Shown here piece by piece: positions 47,601-54,656 of a DNA stretch of 64,000 bases. Below the pieces are notes generated by a model that was not told the DNA's origin, searched no databases, and saw only the letters and a program-made list of their open reading frames with translations. The stretch is from Sthenelais limicola (taxonomy: Eukaryota; Annelida; Polychaeta; Phyllodocida; Sigalionidae). Position 1 is the stretch's first letter. Each line of letters opens with the position of its first letter. The position numbers and the translations under genes were made by a program. Location of the stretch: assembly GCA_942159475.1 (NCBI GenBank), contig OW804097.1:34422298-34486297 (forward strand), given 5' to 3'.

Positions 47601-50600
47601 CTAAAAGGGCAACATGAAAACTGTCTGTTCAGTGATGAGTTGTTTATTCATACAATTTTGTTATAATTTGTCAGATTCCTAGTCCAGTGTGGTCACCTTT
47701 CTACCTGTCTGTGGTGGATAACTTAGTGAACAGGAACGGAGTGGTCAACTTCTTCCACGACCACTTGAGACAGGCAGTAGAAGCTAAATATCTGCCCACT
47801 GATAGTGAGAAAAAGACAGGTTTTTCTACTCTGGCCGATTTCTTCTCCACCATGGACATAAGTGACAGAGTGGTAAGTGAGAATTAGCAGAATTTATGTT
47901 AATTATTGATACTAATATTTGTTCCTGAAATACCTTAAAATGTGTGACTAGATAGATAGAATAACTGATATTAGTGACATATGACAGTTGGCAATAATAT
48001 ATATGACTTGACTCCCCAATTGGTACGAATTGTGAGTTCTTGAATGTGTAGGTTAGGTCAGGTCAGGCAATTCATTCTTTTCTAGCAAGACTCAGTACAC
48101 ATTATATCGGTCCGATTTTTCTGAAAATGTACAATTCACCTTCCCTAATCGTTTCAAATAATCCAAATCTAAGAGAAAAATTACGTTCAAAATGCAGTTT
48201 AACACGAAGGAAGAGATAGTTGTAATCATCCCGATGCCAAAATTACTCAGATATACACAGCATTTATTATATAATAGTCTAATTTAGCAGAAGTTACCAA
48301 ATTTGTACAGCTGATAATTGTACATTTTCTGAAAATCTGACCCATATCATACTGCTACTTTTTGTAGGCTGAAGAGTTACCATTTGTATTGGCCAAGGCA
48401 GGGGACATGCAAAGGCTGAAGGAGGTCATCAGTAAGGTAAAGATGTTTGAAAAACTCATCAAGACTGAAGAAGGAAAGTTTGATCTCATCAAGTACTGGA
48501 CAATGGTATGTATAATTATCATTTGAATCAGTGTAGTGTCCTGGGTGGTAGGAGGACCTGATTGTAACCCACTAGAATACAACAGCCTGGATAGCTCAGT
48601 AGGGAGAGCATTGGAACATAAATGCAAAGATCCAGGGTTCGGCACCTTGTCTAATAGTAATTATTAGCAACACTGTATTTCAGCAGGTTCACTACATATA
48701 TAATTATTGCTAAATGTATAGCCTACTATGCCTACACATGTATGGCAATATCAAGTAGCCAGGTGATAGATATCATGTATTTTAATATATCAAACCTTGG
48801 CTTCTAAGACCATGTACGTACTATCCTATCTTACTGATAATAATTCATTTAGTAATATGAAAACTGTATTGTACTGTAGTATAAATACCGTAATGTAATA
48901 ATACAAGTACTGTACTGTACTGAACAGAGGCTTAACGCAAAGGACACACTTGAGTGTCTTTATATAAGTGTTGATGTCTATTATATTGAGATGTTAATTG
49001 AATCATATATAAAGATTGTAACGTAAAAGGTAAATAACTTGAAATCAAAACAGAGTGAAAACTTCATCAGTGAAAATTTACCATAACCTTAAACTGAACA
49101 TTGATAATTAGGACCCCCTGGAAGACCTACGAATGTGAATCCGTAGAGAGAAATCAAGTTTATATTAAATTGTAAAATGATTGTCCATTTTCTGGAAATG
49201 ATGTTTAAAGCAGCATTACTCTACATTACAATAAAAAGGACCAAAATACTTATTGTTTTGACCAATGGGAATAGTTATCAATTGTGTGTTACTCTTCTTA
49301 TGTGTTGTATAAGAATTTGAAGTTGAATTGGCAGCAACAAATTCCAGTGTGCCTGCACAATCCACATGGACTACAGAGTAAAGACAAGCAAATAACCCTT
49401 CTATAGTCTGTCCAAAAAGTAGTTGACACGTGATTCCTTAGTCCCTTTAAGGGGAGGGAAAAGTGGGGGATTTTTGACATCAAACCTTTGCCCCCTGAAT
49501 CAGCGTTTGCGACTGACCATGGCCGTTTGCAACTGACCATGCCCAAATATACAGCTGAAATTGTATTCCGCTGCCTCTGTTTCATGTGCAGCAGCTGTTG
49601 TTTTGCTTAGATGGAAGGATTAATTAAGAGCTAATTATACTGGCCCTGTTTCCCCATGGTTGATTGCAATGATCGACTCACTGGGCAAAGGGTTGACAGG
49701 TCCTCGTCATAAATAGAAGTAAAAAATCTCCCACTTTTCCCTCCCCTTAAAGGGTGTAGGAATCACGTGTCAACTACTTTTCGGACAGACTATATCAAAC
49801 CTGCATGAATCCTGCACATTAGAAATTGCAAATCCTGTTCAGAGTTTGTCTTTTTTTGCAATATATCTGAGATTTTTAGAATATATTAGTACATATAAAT
49901 ACAATCATTGCTGCTACATTTGACAGATTGGCTGATAAATGATATATAAAGATACCTCTCAGTAGTCTATACATATCTATGTATACTGACACATATTTTC
50001 GACCATAAAATGAGGATTTCAGATCATTTTTCCCGTCTTGTTCTTTATAAGTAGAGACAGTAGAGAATTAAGGAAAAGCCTCTAAAGCCATTTCAATGTT
50101 AACTAATCGTTTCTTCCCATTTATAGTTGATCAACTATTGAACAGTAGTTAATAAGACTGACTGATCACTGAAATTGAATATAATAAGTAGATAATAGGA
50201 CATTACCCAAACGGACATGGAGTCACTGAATCAAACTCCAAAACATACACAGCACAAGAACATTCCGGAGACACAAAAAGAACTATGTGTGTAAAATGAT
50301 GATAATAATTTTATCTTTGGTTATTTATGTTATGGTATACATGGAAGACCTGCACGGTCCAAGGCGCAGATTGTATTGACCTTTTCTAACAACTGTATTG
50401 TACTTGAGATGTTGGAATAAAAATCCTATATATATATAATACTGAAACTTAAATATTATTTCCTGGTTGATTGTTTTTACTTTCTAGCTTGGGGATTTCA
50501 ATCAAGTAGAAGCAGCCTATAACAAGGACCTAGAAGAAAACACAGACTTAACTATTGAGGAAATGGAAAGGGTTGAGCAAGGGCTTGCACAATTTTACGT

Positions 50601-53600
50601 GGATCTAGGTCTGTTTGCTGAGGCCAGGTAATTTAATTTTACGATTTTTGACAAAACTATTCTTAGTTTCACTCTGATAGCCGACTTTTATAGCAGGTAT
50701 TTAGCGAACTTTTCACTAGCCTTTGAGATTCAGGATGCAAAATGAAACAGAATTTGTTTATCCTTGTTTTAGGTATTTTGGTAAAGGACTATTATGTGGA
50801 TAGATATCTTGTATTTAATTTTGTTTATCTCAGCTTCAATTGTTGGCTTATTATGGATCAATAAAATGAAATTGTGGATGAATTTTAACAGTGTTTTGTT
50901 AGTATCATTGAGAGTGCAGCTTTAATATGAAGATAAATCATGTACTTGTAGGACTATGTTTGAACGGTTGTTAGAGCAGTCTAATACAAAATACAAACAA
51001 GTAGAGCACACTATGTGGTATGACCCTCATACACACAAGTACAAGATTGTCTGTAACCACAAAGATGTCATCAATGTAAGTATACTTGTGATGTTTCCCA
51101 GTAAAATGAGTCTCACAAGTTGCAAAATTGATATTTTTCAAAGTGTTTTTTACACAAGATCTCCTTATTGAAATGTTCTGATTTTGAGAGGGTTTAGCAC
51201 TTATAGTCATATGAATCCACCTAACAAATTCCAGGACATTGTATTAAATATATCCTTGCGTTTTGAAGGCCTTTGTATGGAGTATATTTAGTTACCCATC
51301 CAGAAACATTGCAAACTTTACTTTTCAAAAATAAAAGTATCAAACTTGAAATATAGAAATACTTATTAGGTTTCATAGTGTTTACTATCATTAGAATCAG
51401 CTTGATCCCCTCTTTGCAAATATGGTGATATCTCAAAATCCATATTTTGCGACTTTTGACTCATTTTCCTCAAATGGATTACACTTGATATAGTTTGACT
51501 ACCATCCAAAAAGCTTCCATTTAAGTATTAGTCATCAATATATTTTGAGACTTGGGTGCATCATGTAAATTAGGCATAACTGAGGGTGCAGCCCATAGCA
51601 CCACCAAATCAAATAGGAATTCCCAAGTTGTGATTGAATTATTACCACTGAGTCTGATATGAATTCATTCCTATTATTATTCCACCTCATTCAGTTAGCC
51701 TTGAATGCTCAGTTTTGCCCCTATAGATATTATTGTTTTTAAATATTTTTATTTGGCCATACTACTTTACATATAATTAATTCAATCTTCAATTCAAAAA
51801 GACGCATAACAGACCACGCTGTTAAATTTCATGCGTTGCCCTAGTCATGCTAGTTTCTAGTTTACAAATAATGTGATGGTATAGTATTACAAATCATATA
51901 TCATTATCATATATTCTAATCTTTGGCTTACAGTTACTGAACAAGCTGGGTCTGGTATGTGAGAAACAGAAAGACTTTGCCAAGGCTAAAGAATACTATG
52001 AAGATGCCATCAGGCACCAAAACAGGGTTGATGCTCCAGAAACGAAACTCCAGGTAAATTCACTTCCCCATATGGGTCAGATTTTTAGAAAATGTACAAT
52101 TCACCTTTACCAATCCTCTCAATTAACCCACATTTAAGACTAAAATAAAGTTAAAAATACAGTTCAAGCTAACTAAACAGATTGCTAGAATCCATGCAAT
52201 GCCGAATATACTCGAATTTACCTAGTATTGACCAAATTGCAACCTAATTTAGCAGAATTTACTAAATGTGTACAGCTGCCAATTGTAGATTTTCTGAAAA
52301 TCTGACCCTAGCTGAACATCTTACCCACTACACCAATAATCTGACCCCAAGATAAGAGTGATAGTAGTAATAACACTTTCTCTCTGCAAGTAACTCTATG
52401 AATATTATTGTTAAAAAATATGCTGTTGCATATTAAATCTTGCTATTTGGCAAGTATAAAAATCAGAATTCAAGCGAGTAAGGCTTGTATGAAAACACAG
52501 AATATATAAATGAAAGTTTATGACATTGTATAAATGAAAAGAAAGAAGGAGAAATAAGGAGACATTGTATTGTTTAATGAAATAGGCACATTATATCTGA
52601 TTATTTAATTAAAGGGTATTTATTTGAATGTTAATGCAATGATTTAAAATTGAAAATTATATTAGATTGTATATTGAGGCCTTCTTGGAAGAGCTGGGAG
52701 TCCCAGAACGTTGTAGCCTATTTCCAATTGTGTAAAGTATTTAAAATGGAAATAAAAATATTTATATATATATATTTAGTTGACAGAGTCACTGCTGGGT
52801 GAGGCATCAGTATGCACGGGACAGGACAACGCTAAGGAGGCCATCCTCTGGCTACTCCGCGGCAGACAACTGGCCGAGGATGTACTCGGCCCTCGTCACC
52901 ACTATGTAGCAGCCATCATGAACAAAGTAAGGCTACTTTTTACCTACTGTTAAATGTGATCCATATATTTGAAAAGACGAGATCAAGCTGATTCCAATGA
53001 TTGGACACTAGGACAACTTATAAGTATTTCTATATTTTAAGTTTGATATTTTTATTTTTGAAAAAAAAAGTTTGAAATGTTTCTTGATGGGCAATTACCA
53101 GTAAACTACTATACTCCATATGAAGGCCTTCAAAACGCAAGGATATATTTAATACAATGTTCCGAAATTTATTACATGGATTCATATGACTATGAGCGCC
53201 AAACCCTCGAAAAATCAGAACATTTCAATAAAGAGATCTTGTGGAAAAAACACTTTGAAAAATATCAAAGGAACAGATTAAAATAAATTGAACAAAAACT
53301 AACTTTTTCTTACCAGATTGGACAGCTGGTCTACATGCAAGGGAGAGTAGACGAGGCCTTGGCCTACTATTTACAGGATCTGAGACTTACACGCTCTGAC
53401 GTTGGAACGTCGCACCCGAGGGTAGCTGGCATCCTCAATGACATAGCACTAGCTTATGACGAGAGGAACGATCCCTTGGCGGGAAAGATCTATGAGGCAG
53501 CCCTCTACATCTTACTCTCTCTATATGGGGAGAGCCACTTGGATGTGGCCTGTCTAAGGTAGGCTCTCTTTTTGATTGATTCATGTATAGAACTCATCTT

Positions 53601-54422
53601 AAATTACTTAACATGCTTTCCAGTATGTGCCCAGGACCAATACAATGTAAAATGAGATCATATTAAGCCATTATAATAATGGAAGTTTGAAAGGGTACAA
53701 CAGTGTAAAACACATGTAAAAATGTTGCGGTCATCTGAGTTGACAATATTTTCCCCTTTGGGTATAACCTCATGAGTTCATTATAGCAGTATTACCCCGA
53801 GGTTTGGTGGTTCGTTGTGGTCTGTGTGGTCATGGAAACTCGAGGGTTTCGCACAGCTACAACGAACCACCAAACCTCAGGGTAATAGTGCTTTTAGACG
53901 CAATTTGATCAGATCAACTTATTGATACCAAAATAGAAGGTTTACCAACCTGTACAATTATTTATTTCAATCAAATATGCCTTGCGAAACAGGTATTGAG
54001 TGCTCATGCTTTGAACCGGAAGCTTACCTCAGGTACTTCCGTCGATACAAACATGGTCTATAGGCAAGAAAAAGCCCCCCAGGATCTGATCAAATCGCGT
54101 CTAAATCATAATATTATACCACCATCATAATTAAGTTCATGAATATGTCTGATTATAGACGGGGTAAATATATACATGCACTTATTATAGTTATTTCCTG
54201 GAATAACAATTTCGATCATAATTTATAATAATTATTGATTTTTCCTGTGCTTTCAGGTACAACCTTGGATCTTTCTACTTTGCGACCAACTCGTTTGCCA
54301 GGGGAAAGTTCCAATTCACCGGCTCACTCAAGGTCTATGAGCAGTTCCTGGGTAATGAGCACTCCGATACCGTGGAGGCTAGGAAGGCCCTGGAGGAAAT
54401 CTCTGCTTTTGTTAAAGACTAG
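14377..54422 (+). CDS. Malectin-FBA-DUF4062-NACHT-TPR protein, 31 exons, 1970 aa
   Basis: Proposed coding exons: 14377-14616, 17782-17878, 19054-20343, 22034-22207, 22697-22839, 23584-23682, 24242-24448, 25574-25672, 26540-26710, 27786-27866, 29072-29195, 30288-30409, 31713-31821, 34947-35104, 36595-36708, 38058-38231, 39323-39562, 41175-41370, 41988-42117, 43290-43548, 44277-44471, 45850-45980, 46800-46884, 47675-47872, 48368-48505, 50488-50627, 50952-51075, 51934-52053, 52780-52926, 53317-53558, 54257-54422. They sum to 5913 nt, exactly 1971 codons, every junction is GT-AG and every phase matches. Domain order: MGC acylation signal (1-10), unknown repeated module (about 114-542), malectin (about 565-738), FBA (about 771-935), DUF4062 (about 1012-1135), NACHT with P-loop at 1277-1284 and Walker B Asp1369, C-terminal helical NACHT region, TPRs (about 1690-1966). 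The DUF4062-NACHT-TPR half resembles NPHP3/TEP1/NWD-type STAND proteins. A glycan-sensing role is inferred. Least certain: exon 1 linkage, exon 5 donor, exon 15 acceptor. Confidence 0.85.
14617..17781. other. Intron 1 contents
   Basis: R2 copies at 14630 (13 nt after the donor) and 15150, a truncated R1 at 16347-16530, an inverted-repeat element at 16678-17070 (ends aagcagtccggccactgtcg and complement, with repeated gcatcgtctttgcatcaact inside), and an R1 with an internal deletion at 17438-17585. A possible solo LTR lies at about 15876-16214. Confidence 0.55.
16678..17070. mobile_element. Inverted-repeat element, ~390 bp
   Basis: Terminal inverted repeats of about 25 bp (aagcagtccggccactgtcg at the left, complement at the right). 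The interior repeats cgatg/catcg-rich motifs in both orientations. Only this copy is seen in the window. Confidence 0.6.
17782..20343 (+). CDS. Exons 2-3: unrecognised N-terminal module with internal repeats
   Basis: Exons 17782-17878 and 19054-20343 encode residues 81-542. I do not recognise a family. The large exon 3 contains two clear tandem modules (about residues 241-322 and 355-443) sharing LV[IM]C near the start, a central Cys/Tyr strand, LWKF or KWKF, then an I-V-G strand and YG[IV]. A third degenerate copy (about 465-535) keeps AFL and W-A-F. The pattern of short hydrophobic strands and Gly/Ser/Asp loops suggests a beta-rich fold. There are no transmembrane segments. Exon 3 is 1290 nt, far larger than any other exon of the gene, as if it arose as a single block. 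Confidence 0.75.
17879..19053. other. Intron 2 contents
   Basis: Holds R5 (17905-18105), a SINE-like unit (18110-18290) and a degenerate tandem repeat of gtctgaatagaagctg-like units at about 18415-18592; the rest is AT-rich unassigned sequence. Confidence 0.5.
17905..18105. mobile_element. R5 inverted-repeat element with repeated CTACTTCTCCCG motifs
   Basis: Ends are ggttccactgcc and its complement ggcagtggaacc. A truncated second copy with the same left end lies at 33712-33828. The interior holds several copies of cgctacttctcccgctact in both orientations. Confidence 0.7.
20344..22033. other. Intron 3 contents
   Basis: R2 at 20372-20777 (28 nt after the donor), AT-rich unassigned sequence, a fold-back element at about 21616-21742 (arms ctaatggcccgatgg and complement), and a segment near 21810-21870 whose acttt-ataacatgcaag-like sequence recurs near 33950-34010. 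Confidence 0.45.
22034..24448 (+). CDS. Exons 4-7: malectin domain
   Basis: Exons 22034-22207, 22697-22839, 23584-23682 and 24242-24448 encode residues 543-750. The segment reads VVYAVNCGGPDYESQDG, the malectin hallmark (Val-Asn-Cys-Gly-Gly-Pro, then Asp-Gly-Ile-Val-Tyr). It continues with the family's DGTMF strand, the PNGKYTLRIN strand and a VNGERVG segment. Malectin proper is an ER lectin for diglucosylated high-mannose N-glycans; related domains occur in plant receptor kinases. Here the domain has no signal peptide in front of it, so it should face the cytosol. The exon 5 donor is taken at 22839 (GTG/gtacgg) because this alone keeps phase 0 into exon 6. Confidence 0.85.
22208..25573. other. 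Introns 4 to 7 contents
   Basis: R6 at 22865-22988 and R2 at 24486-24884. A dispersed pair, 22478-22613 and 25350-25470, shares ggttgccatgac and gatacgttgttttcagagca. A fold-back lies at 25187-25290 (arms ttaactaatgtgttgattg and complement). Elsewhere AT-rich sequence without a recognised feature. Confidence 0.45.
22865..22988. mobile_element. R6 short palindromic element (~120 bp)
   Basis: The arms begin agggtctagtccactaagcc and close with the complement ending in taggccctta. A second copy lies at 57429-57543 in the lectin gene intron. Confidence 0.75.
25574..30409 (+). CDS. Exons 8-12: F-box-associated (FBA) domain
   Basis: Exons 25574-25672, 26540-26710, 27786-27866, 29072-29195 and 30288-30409 encode residues 751-949. 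Recognisable FBA landmarks in order: WSQNLLKN (domain start), LDWWNV, the VQEGGYG turn, FVTSHMWCSKSQ, VLEWYREG, the YYFRAALLD strand, and KHWGGHYG near residues 913-920. FBA domains of FBXO2, FBXO6 and FBXO27 bind the chitobiose core of high-mannose N-glycans; the Trp in the HWGGHYG loop corresponds to their sugar-stacking region. No F-box precedes it, as in NCCRP1, so an SCF ubiquitin-ligase role cannot be assumed. Confidence 0.88.
25834..26083. mobile_element. R7 fold-back element with periodic ACCCGCCGGACAT units
   Basis: Each arm is a run of imperfect 12-16 bp units (for example acccgccggacattt), and the arms are complementary. A shorter copy lies at 37853-38004. Both sit in introns of the large gene. 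Confidence 0.65.
28241..28690 (+). mobile_element. Possible solo LTR or LTR pieces
   Basis: Starts tgtaacgatatg and ends cataatgggtcataaca, with tataaata near 28637. The last 30 bases (ggttatgcaatgttacataa and on) recur at 16184-16214, where tataaata and aataaa also occur. TG...CA ends and a TATA box fit an LTR, but no target duplication is visible and the middle is microsatellite. Confidence 0.3.
28347..28366 (+). promoter_or_regulatory. CTCF-like motif
   Basis: The bases accaccaggtggcagcactg match the core of the CTCF consensus (CCACNAGGTGGCAG) inside the possible LTR piece. Binding is not shown. Confidence 0.25.
30410..31712. other. Intron 12 contents
   Basis: R1 at 30829-31070, R2 at 31120-31500 and R4 at 31513-31667 follow each other with almost no spacers; R4 ends about 45 nt before exon 13. 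Confidence 0.55.
31713..39562 (+). CDS. Exons 13-17: linker and DUF4062 domain
   Basis: Exons 31713-31821, 34947-35104, 36595-36708, 38058-38231 and 39323-39562 encode residues 950-1214. Exon 13 is a charged helical linker. Residues 1012-1023 read EVRVFVSSTFRD, then VDLRWGINEEQ (about 1053-1063), then FICMMGERYGW, all signature strands of DUF4062, the TIR-like-fold domain placed in front of NACHT in TEP1, NPHP3 and NWD1 relatives. The exon 17 part (LEILHGVL, then FFYLRDP) completes the domain and leads into a Lys/Glu-rich helix. The exon 15 start at 36595 (after ttataaag) keeps phase 0 and joins FRE to INKIC as the family expects. Confidence 0.85.
32085..32990 (+). repeat. 23-bp minisatellite, about 38 units
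   Basis: Unit gttcttagttttaatcacat followed by aat or atg variants, repeated for about 0.9 kb in the intron between exons 13 and 14. Unit variants (cac/cat, aat/agg/atg) are interspersed. The array carries a 30-bp R1 end at about 32938-32968. Confidence 0.9.
33661..33666 (+). other. Possible 6-nt microexon of the large gene
   Basis: CTGCAG lies between a good acceptor (tctgaatcacag) and a perfect donor (gtgagt) inside the long intron between exons 13 and 14. Six nucleotides would preserve phase 1 and insert two alanines in the linker. It may be chance. Confidence 0.2.
34679..34886. mobile_element. R4 fold-back element (exemplar, ~200 bp palindromic family)
   Basis: The two halves are nearly perfect inverted repeats starting gggtggtctccactggctg, so the single strand would fold into one long hairpin with a core of gaggtcctgcctac and its complement. 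Other copies: 2553-2745, 13104-13311, 31513-31667, 43575-43844 (with an internal duplication of about 70 bp) and 59527-59610 (truncated). Several spurious open frames arise from these hairpins. Confidence 0.8.
35105..38057. other. Introns 14 and 15 contents
   Basis: R2 at 35330-35735; R1 at 36869-37109; R1 at 37207-37790 interrupted by R3 at 37417-37762; R7 at 37853-38004. The stretch 35740-36590 has no recognised feature. Confidence 0.5.
38232..39322. other. Intron 16 contents
   Basis: A partial R2 starts 11 nt after the donor (38243). A short (gata)n run lies near 38640-38685. Nothing else is recognised. Confidence 0.45.
39955..41163 (+). repeat. Tandem array derived from the CACT-tailed SINE-like unit
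   Basis: Ten or so units, of about 126 bp (full) or 80 bp (lacking the ttcctgggtatgatcataaa part), each ending gataagggcgtaaagcaacc and a (tcac)n tail that leads into the next. The array ends 11 nt before exon 18 and supplies its upstream pyrimidine-rich sequence. Long open frames here (for example 40202-40630) are repeat artefacts. Confidence 0.85.
41175..45980 (+). CDS. Exons 18-22: NACHT NTPase core
   Basis: Exons 41175-41370, 41988-42117, 43290-43548, 44277-44471 and 45850-45980 encode residues 1215-1518. The Walker A loop GESGSGKS lies at residues 1277-1284 and is split by a phase-1 intron after its second Gly codon begins. Walker B is CLIVMDALNQL with Asp1369; MLLSTLPGR is the following sensor strand. 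PLYLKALLDE in exon 21 matches the helix after the nucleotide-binding fold. This is the P-loop ATPase switch of STAND proteins and should cycle between ADP- and ATP-bound states. No key catalytic residue appears to be missing. Confidence 0.88.
41371..43289. other. Introns 18 and 19 contents
   Basis: Two R1 copies at 41415 and 41726; an inverted-repeat element at 42238-42652 (ends tttagcaaccatgg and ggttgctaaat, subterminal acgctaatgc in both arms); R1 at 42754-42991; a (ctaat)n run directly before the exon 20 acceptor. Confidence 0.5.
43549..45849. other. Introns 20 and 21 contents
   Basis: R4 with internal duplication (43575-43844), degenerate ttttctagtagaaa repeats (43850-43985), SINE-like unit (44041-44225), then R3 at 44499-44855 and 44983-45333. 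The stretch 45340-45840 is unassigned. Confidence 0.5.
44983..45333. mobile_element. R3 inverted-repeat element (exemplar, ~345 bp family)
   Basis: Ends are aggggagttgcatg and gcaaatcccct. Other copies: 26950-27215 (partial, reversed), 37417-37762 (inside an R1 copy), 44499-44855, 54666-55022 (reversed), 62696-63363 (divergent, itself interrupted) and 62955-63296 (inside it). The nested copy at 37417 shows a two-base AT duplication. Confidence 0.8.
46034..46476 (+). mobile_element. Possible solo LTR
   Basis: Begins tgtagtgaatatggg and ends ccctactaca, giving 5-base inverted ends of TG...CA type, flanked on both sides by taataat sequence that could be a target duplication. Length (about 440 bp) fits an LTR. 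No internal retroelement genes are present. Confidence 0.35.
46800..54422 (+). CDS. Exons 23-31: C-terminal NACHT helices and TPR repeats
   Basis: Exons 46800-46884, 47675-47872, 48368-48505, 50488-50627, 50952-51075, 51934-52053, 52780-52926, 53317-53558 and 54257-54422 encode residues 1518-1970. Exons 23-25 carry the family's winged-helix-like segment (KGMTEAELLAMLD, then SPFYLSVVDNLV, FFHDHLRQAVEAKYL, EELPFVLAKAGD). From about residue 1690 the protein becomes alpha-helical with TPR consensus pairs: LGLFAEAR, LGLVCEKQKDFAKAKEYYEDA, IGQLVYMQGRVDEALAYYLQD, IALAYDERNDPLAGKIYEAAL, LGSFYFATNSFARGKF. The roughly 42-residue spacing and the G/S-H-P-x-V-A linkers are kinesin-light-chain-type TPRs. 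Stop TAG at 54420-54422. Confidence 0.85.
46934..47303. mobile_element. Fold-back element built of gatatctgaaaatgattta units
   Basis: Outer arms are atggaacgccattgggtcat and its complement; each arm continues with a tandem array of a 20-bp unit, direct in the left half and reverse-complemented in the right half. It lies in intron 23, 49 nt downstream of exon 23. Confidence 0.8.
48585..48655 (+). pseudogene. tRNA-Lys-like sequence (tRNA-derived SINE head or pseudogene)
   Basis: gcctggatagctcagtaggg matches the 5' half of animal tRNA-Lys with an A box (tagctcagtagg), and gatccagggttcggcacc resembles the T arm with a B box (ggttcg). The anticodon arm does not pair and the acceptor 3' strand is missing, so it is not a functional tRNA. 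Confidence 0.55.
49405..49798. mobile_element. Mariner-like MITE
   Basis: Inverted ends gtctgtccaaaaagtagttg and complement (with one G/A change), flanked by TA on both sides as for Tc1/mariner elements; inner complementary blocks are ctccccttaaaggg-type. No transposase frame. Confidence 0.65.
50628..53316. other. Introns 26 to 29 contents
   Basis: R2 at 51087-51483 (11 nt after exon 27), R1 at 52073-52309 (about 20 nt after exon 28), and a deleted R2 at 52953-53272 that makes up over 80 percent of intron 29. Intron 28 ends in an (AT)n run used as part of the acceptor. Confidence 0.5.
53559..54256. other. Intron 30 contents: two fold-back structures
   Basis: A palindrome at about 53790-53890 (arms attaccccgaggtttggtgg and complement) sits directly before an inverted-repeat segment at 53893-54107 (ends agacgcaatttgatcagatc and complement). 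Confidence 0.5.
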
Positions 54423-54650
54423 ACTAGATCTTCTATGAATTTTTATCATACCTGTGTTTATAAAAGTGTAATCTTTCTGAAGAAACATTAGATCAGATAT
54501 AGCGTTAAATAAGATCTTAGTATAAGCTTCTAATAACAGATGTCTTAAATGTATGATAAACAAAAGAACGATTCGGGGCACTCTTGGAAGAACTATGCGT
54601 GCAAAGAGAGAGAAATGACCCTTTTCTATGTAATTGTATTGCAATTTGGA

Positions 54651-54656
54651 AATAAA
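54651..54656 (+). terminator. Probable polyadenylation signal of the large gene
   Basis: AATAAA lies 229 nt after the stop codon and just before an R3 inverted-repeat element at about 54666. It is the first canonical hexamer downstream of the coding region. Confidence 0.5.

Larger units (their letters stand above)
47873..50487. other. Introns 24 and 25 contents
   Basis: R1 at 48109-48345 ends 22 nt before exon 25. Intron 25 holds a tRNA-like sequence (48585-48655), an inverted-repeat element at 49405-49798 and AT-rich unassigned sequence. Confidence 0.5.

Noticed and set aside
48585..48655. Functional tRNA gene
   Set aside because: Only the D-arm and T-arm boxes match; anticodon and acceptor stems do not pair.
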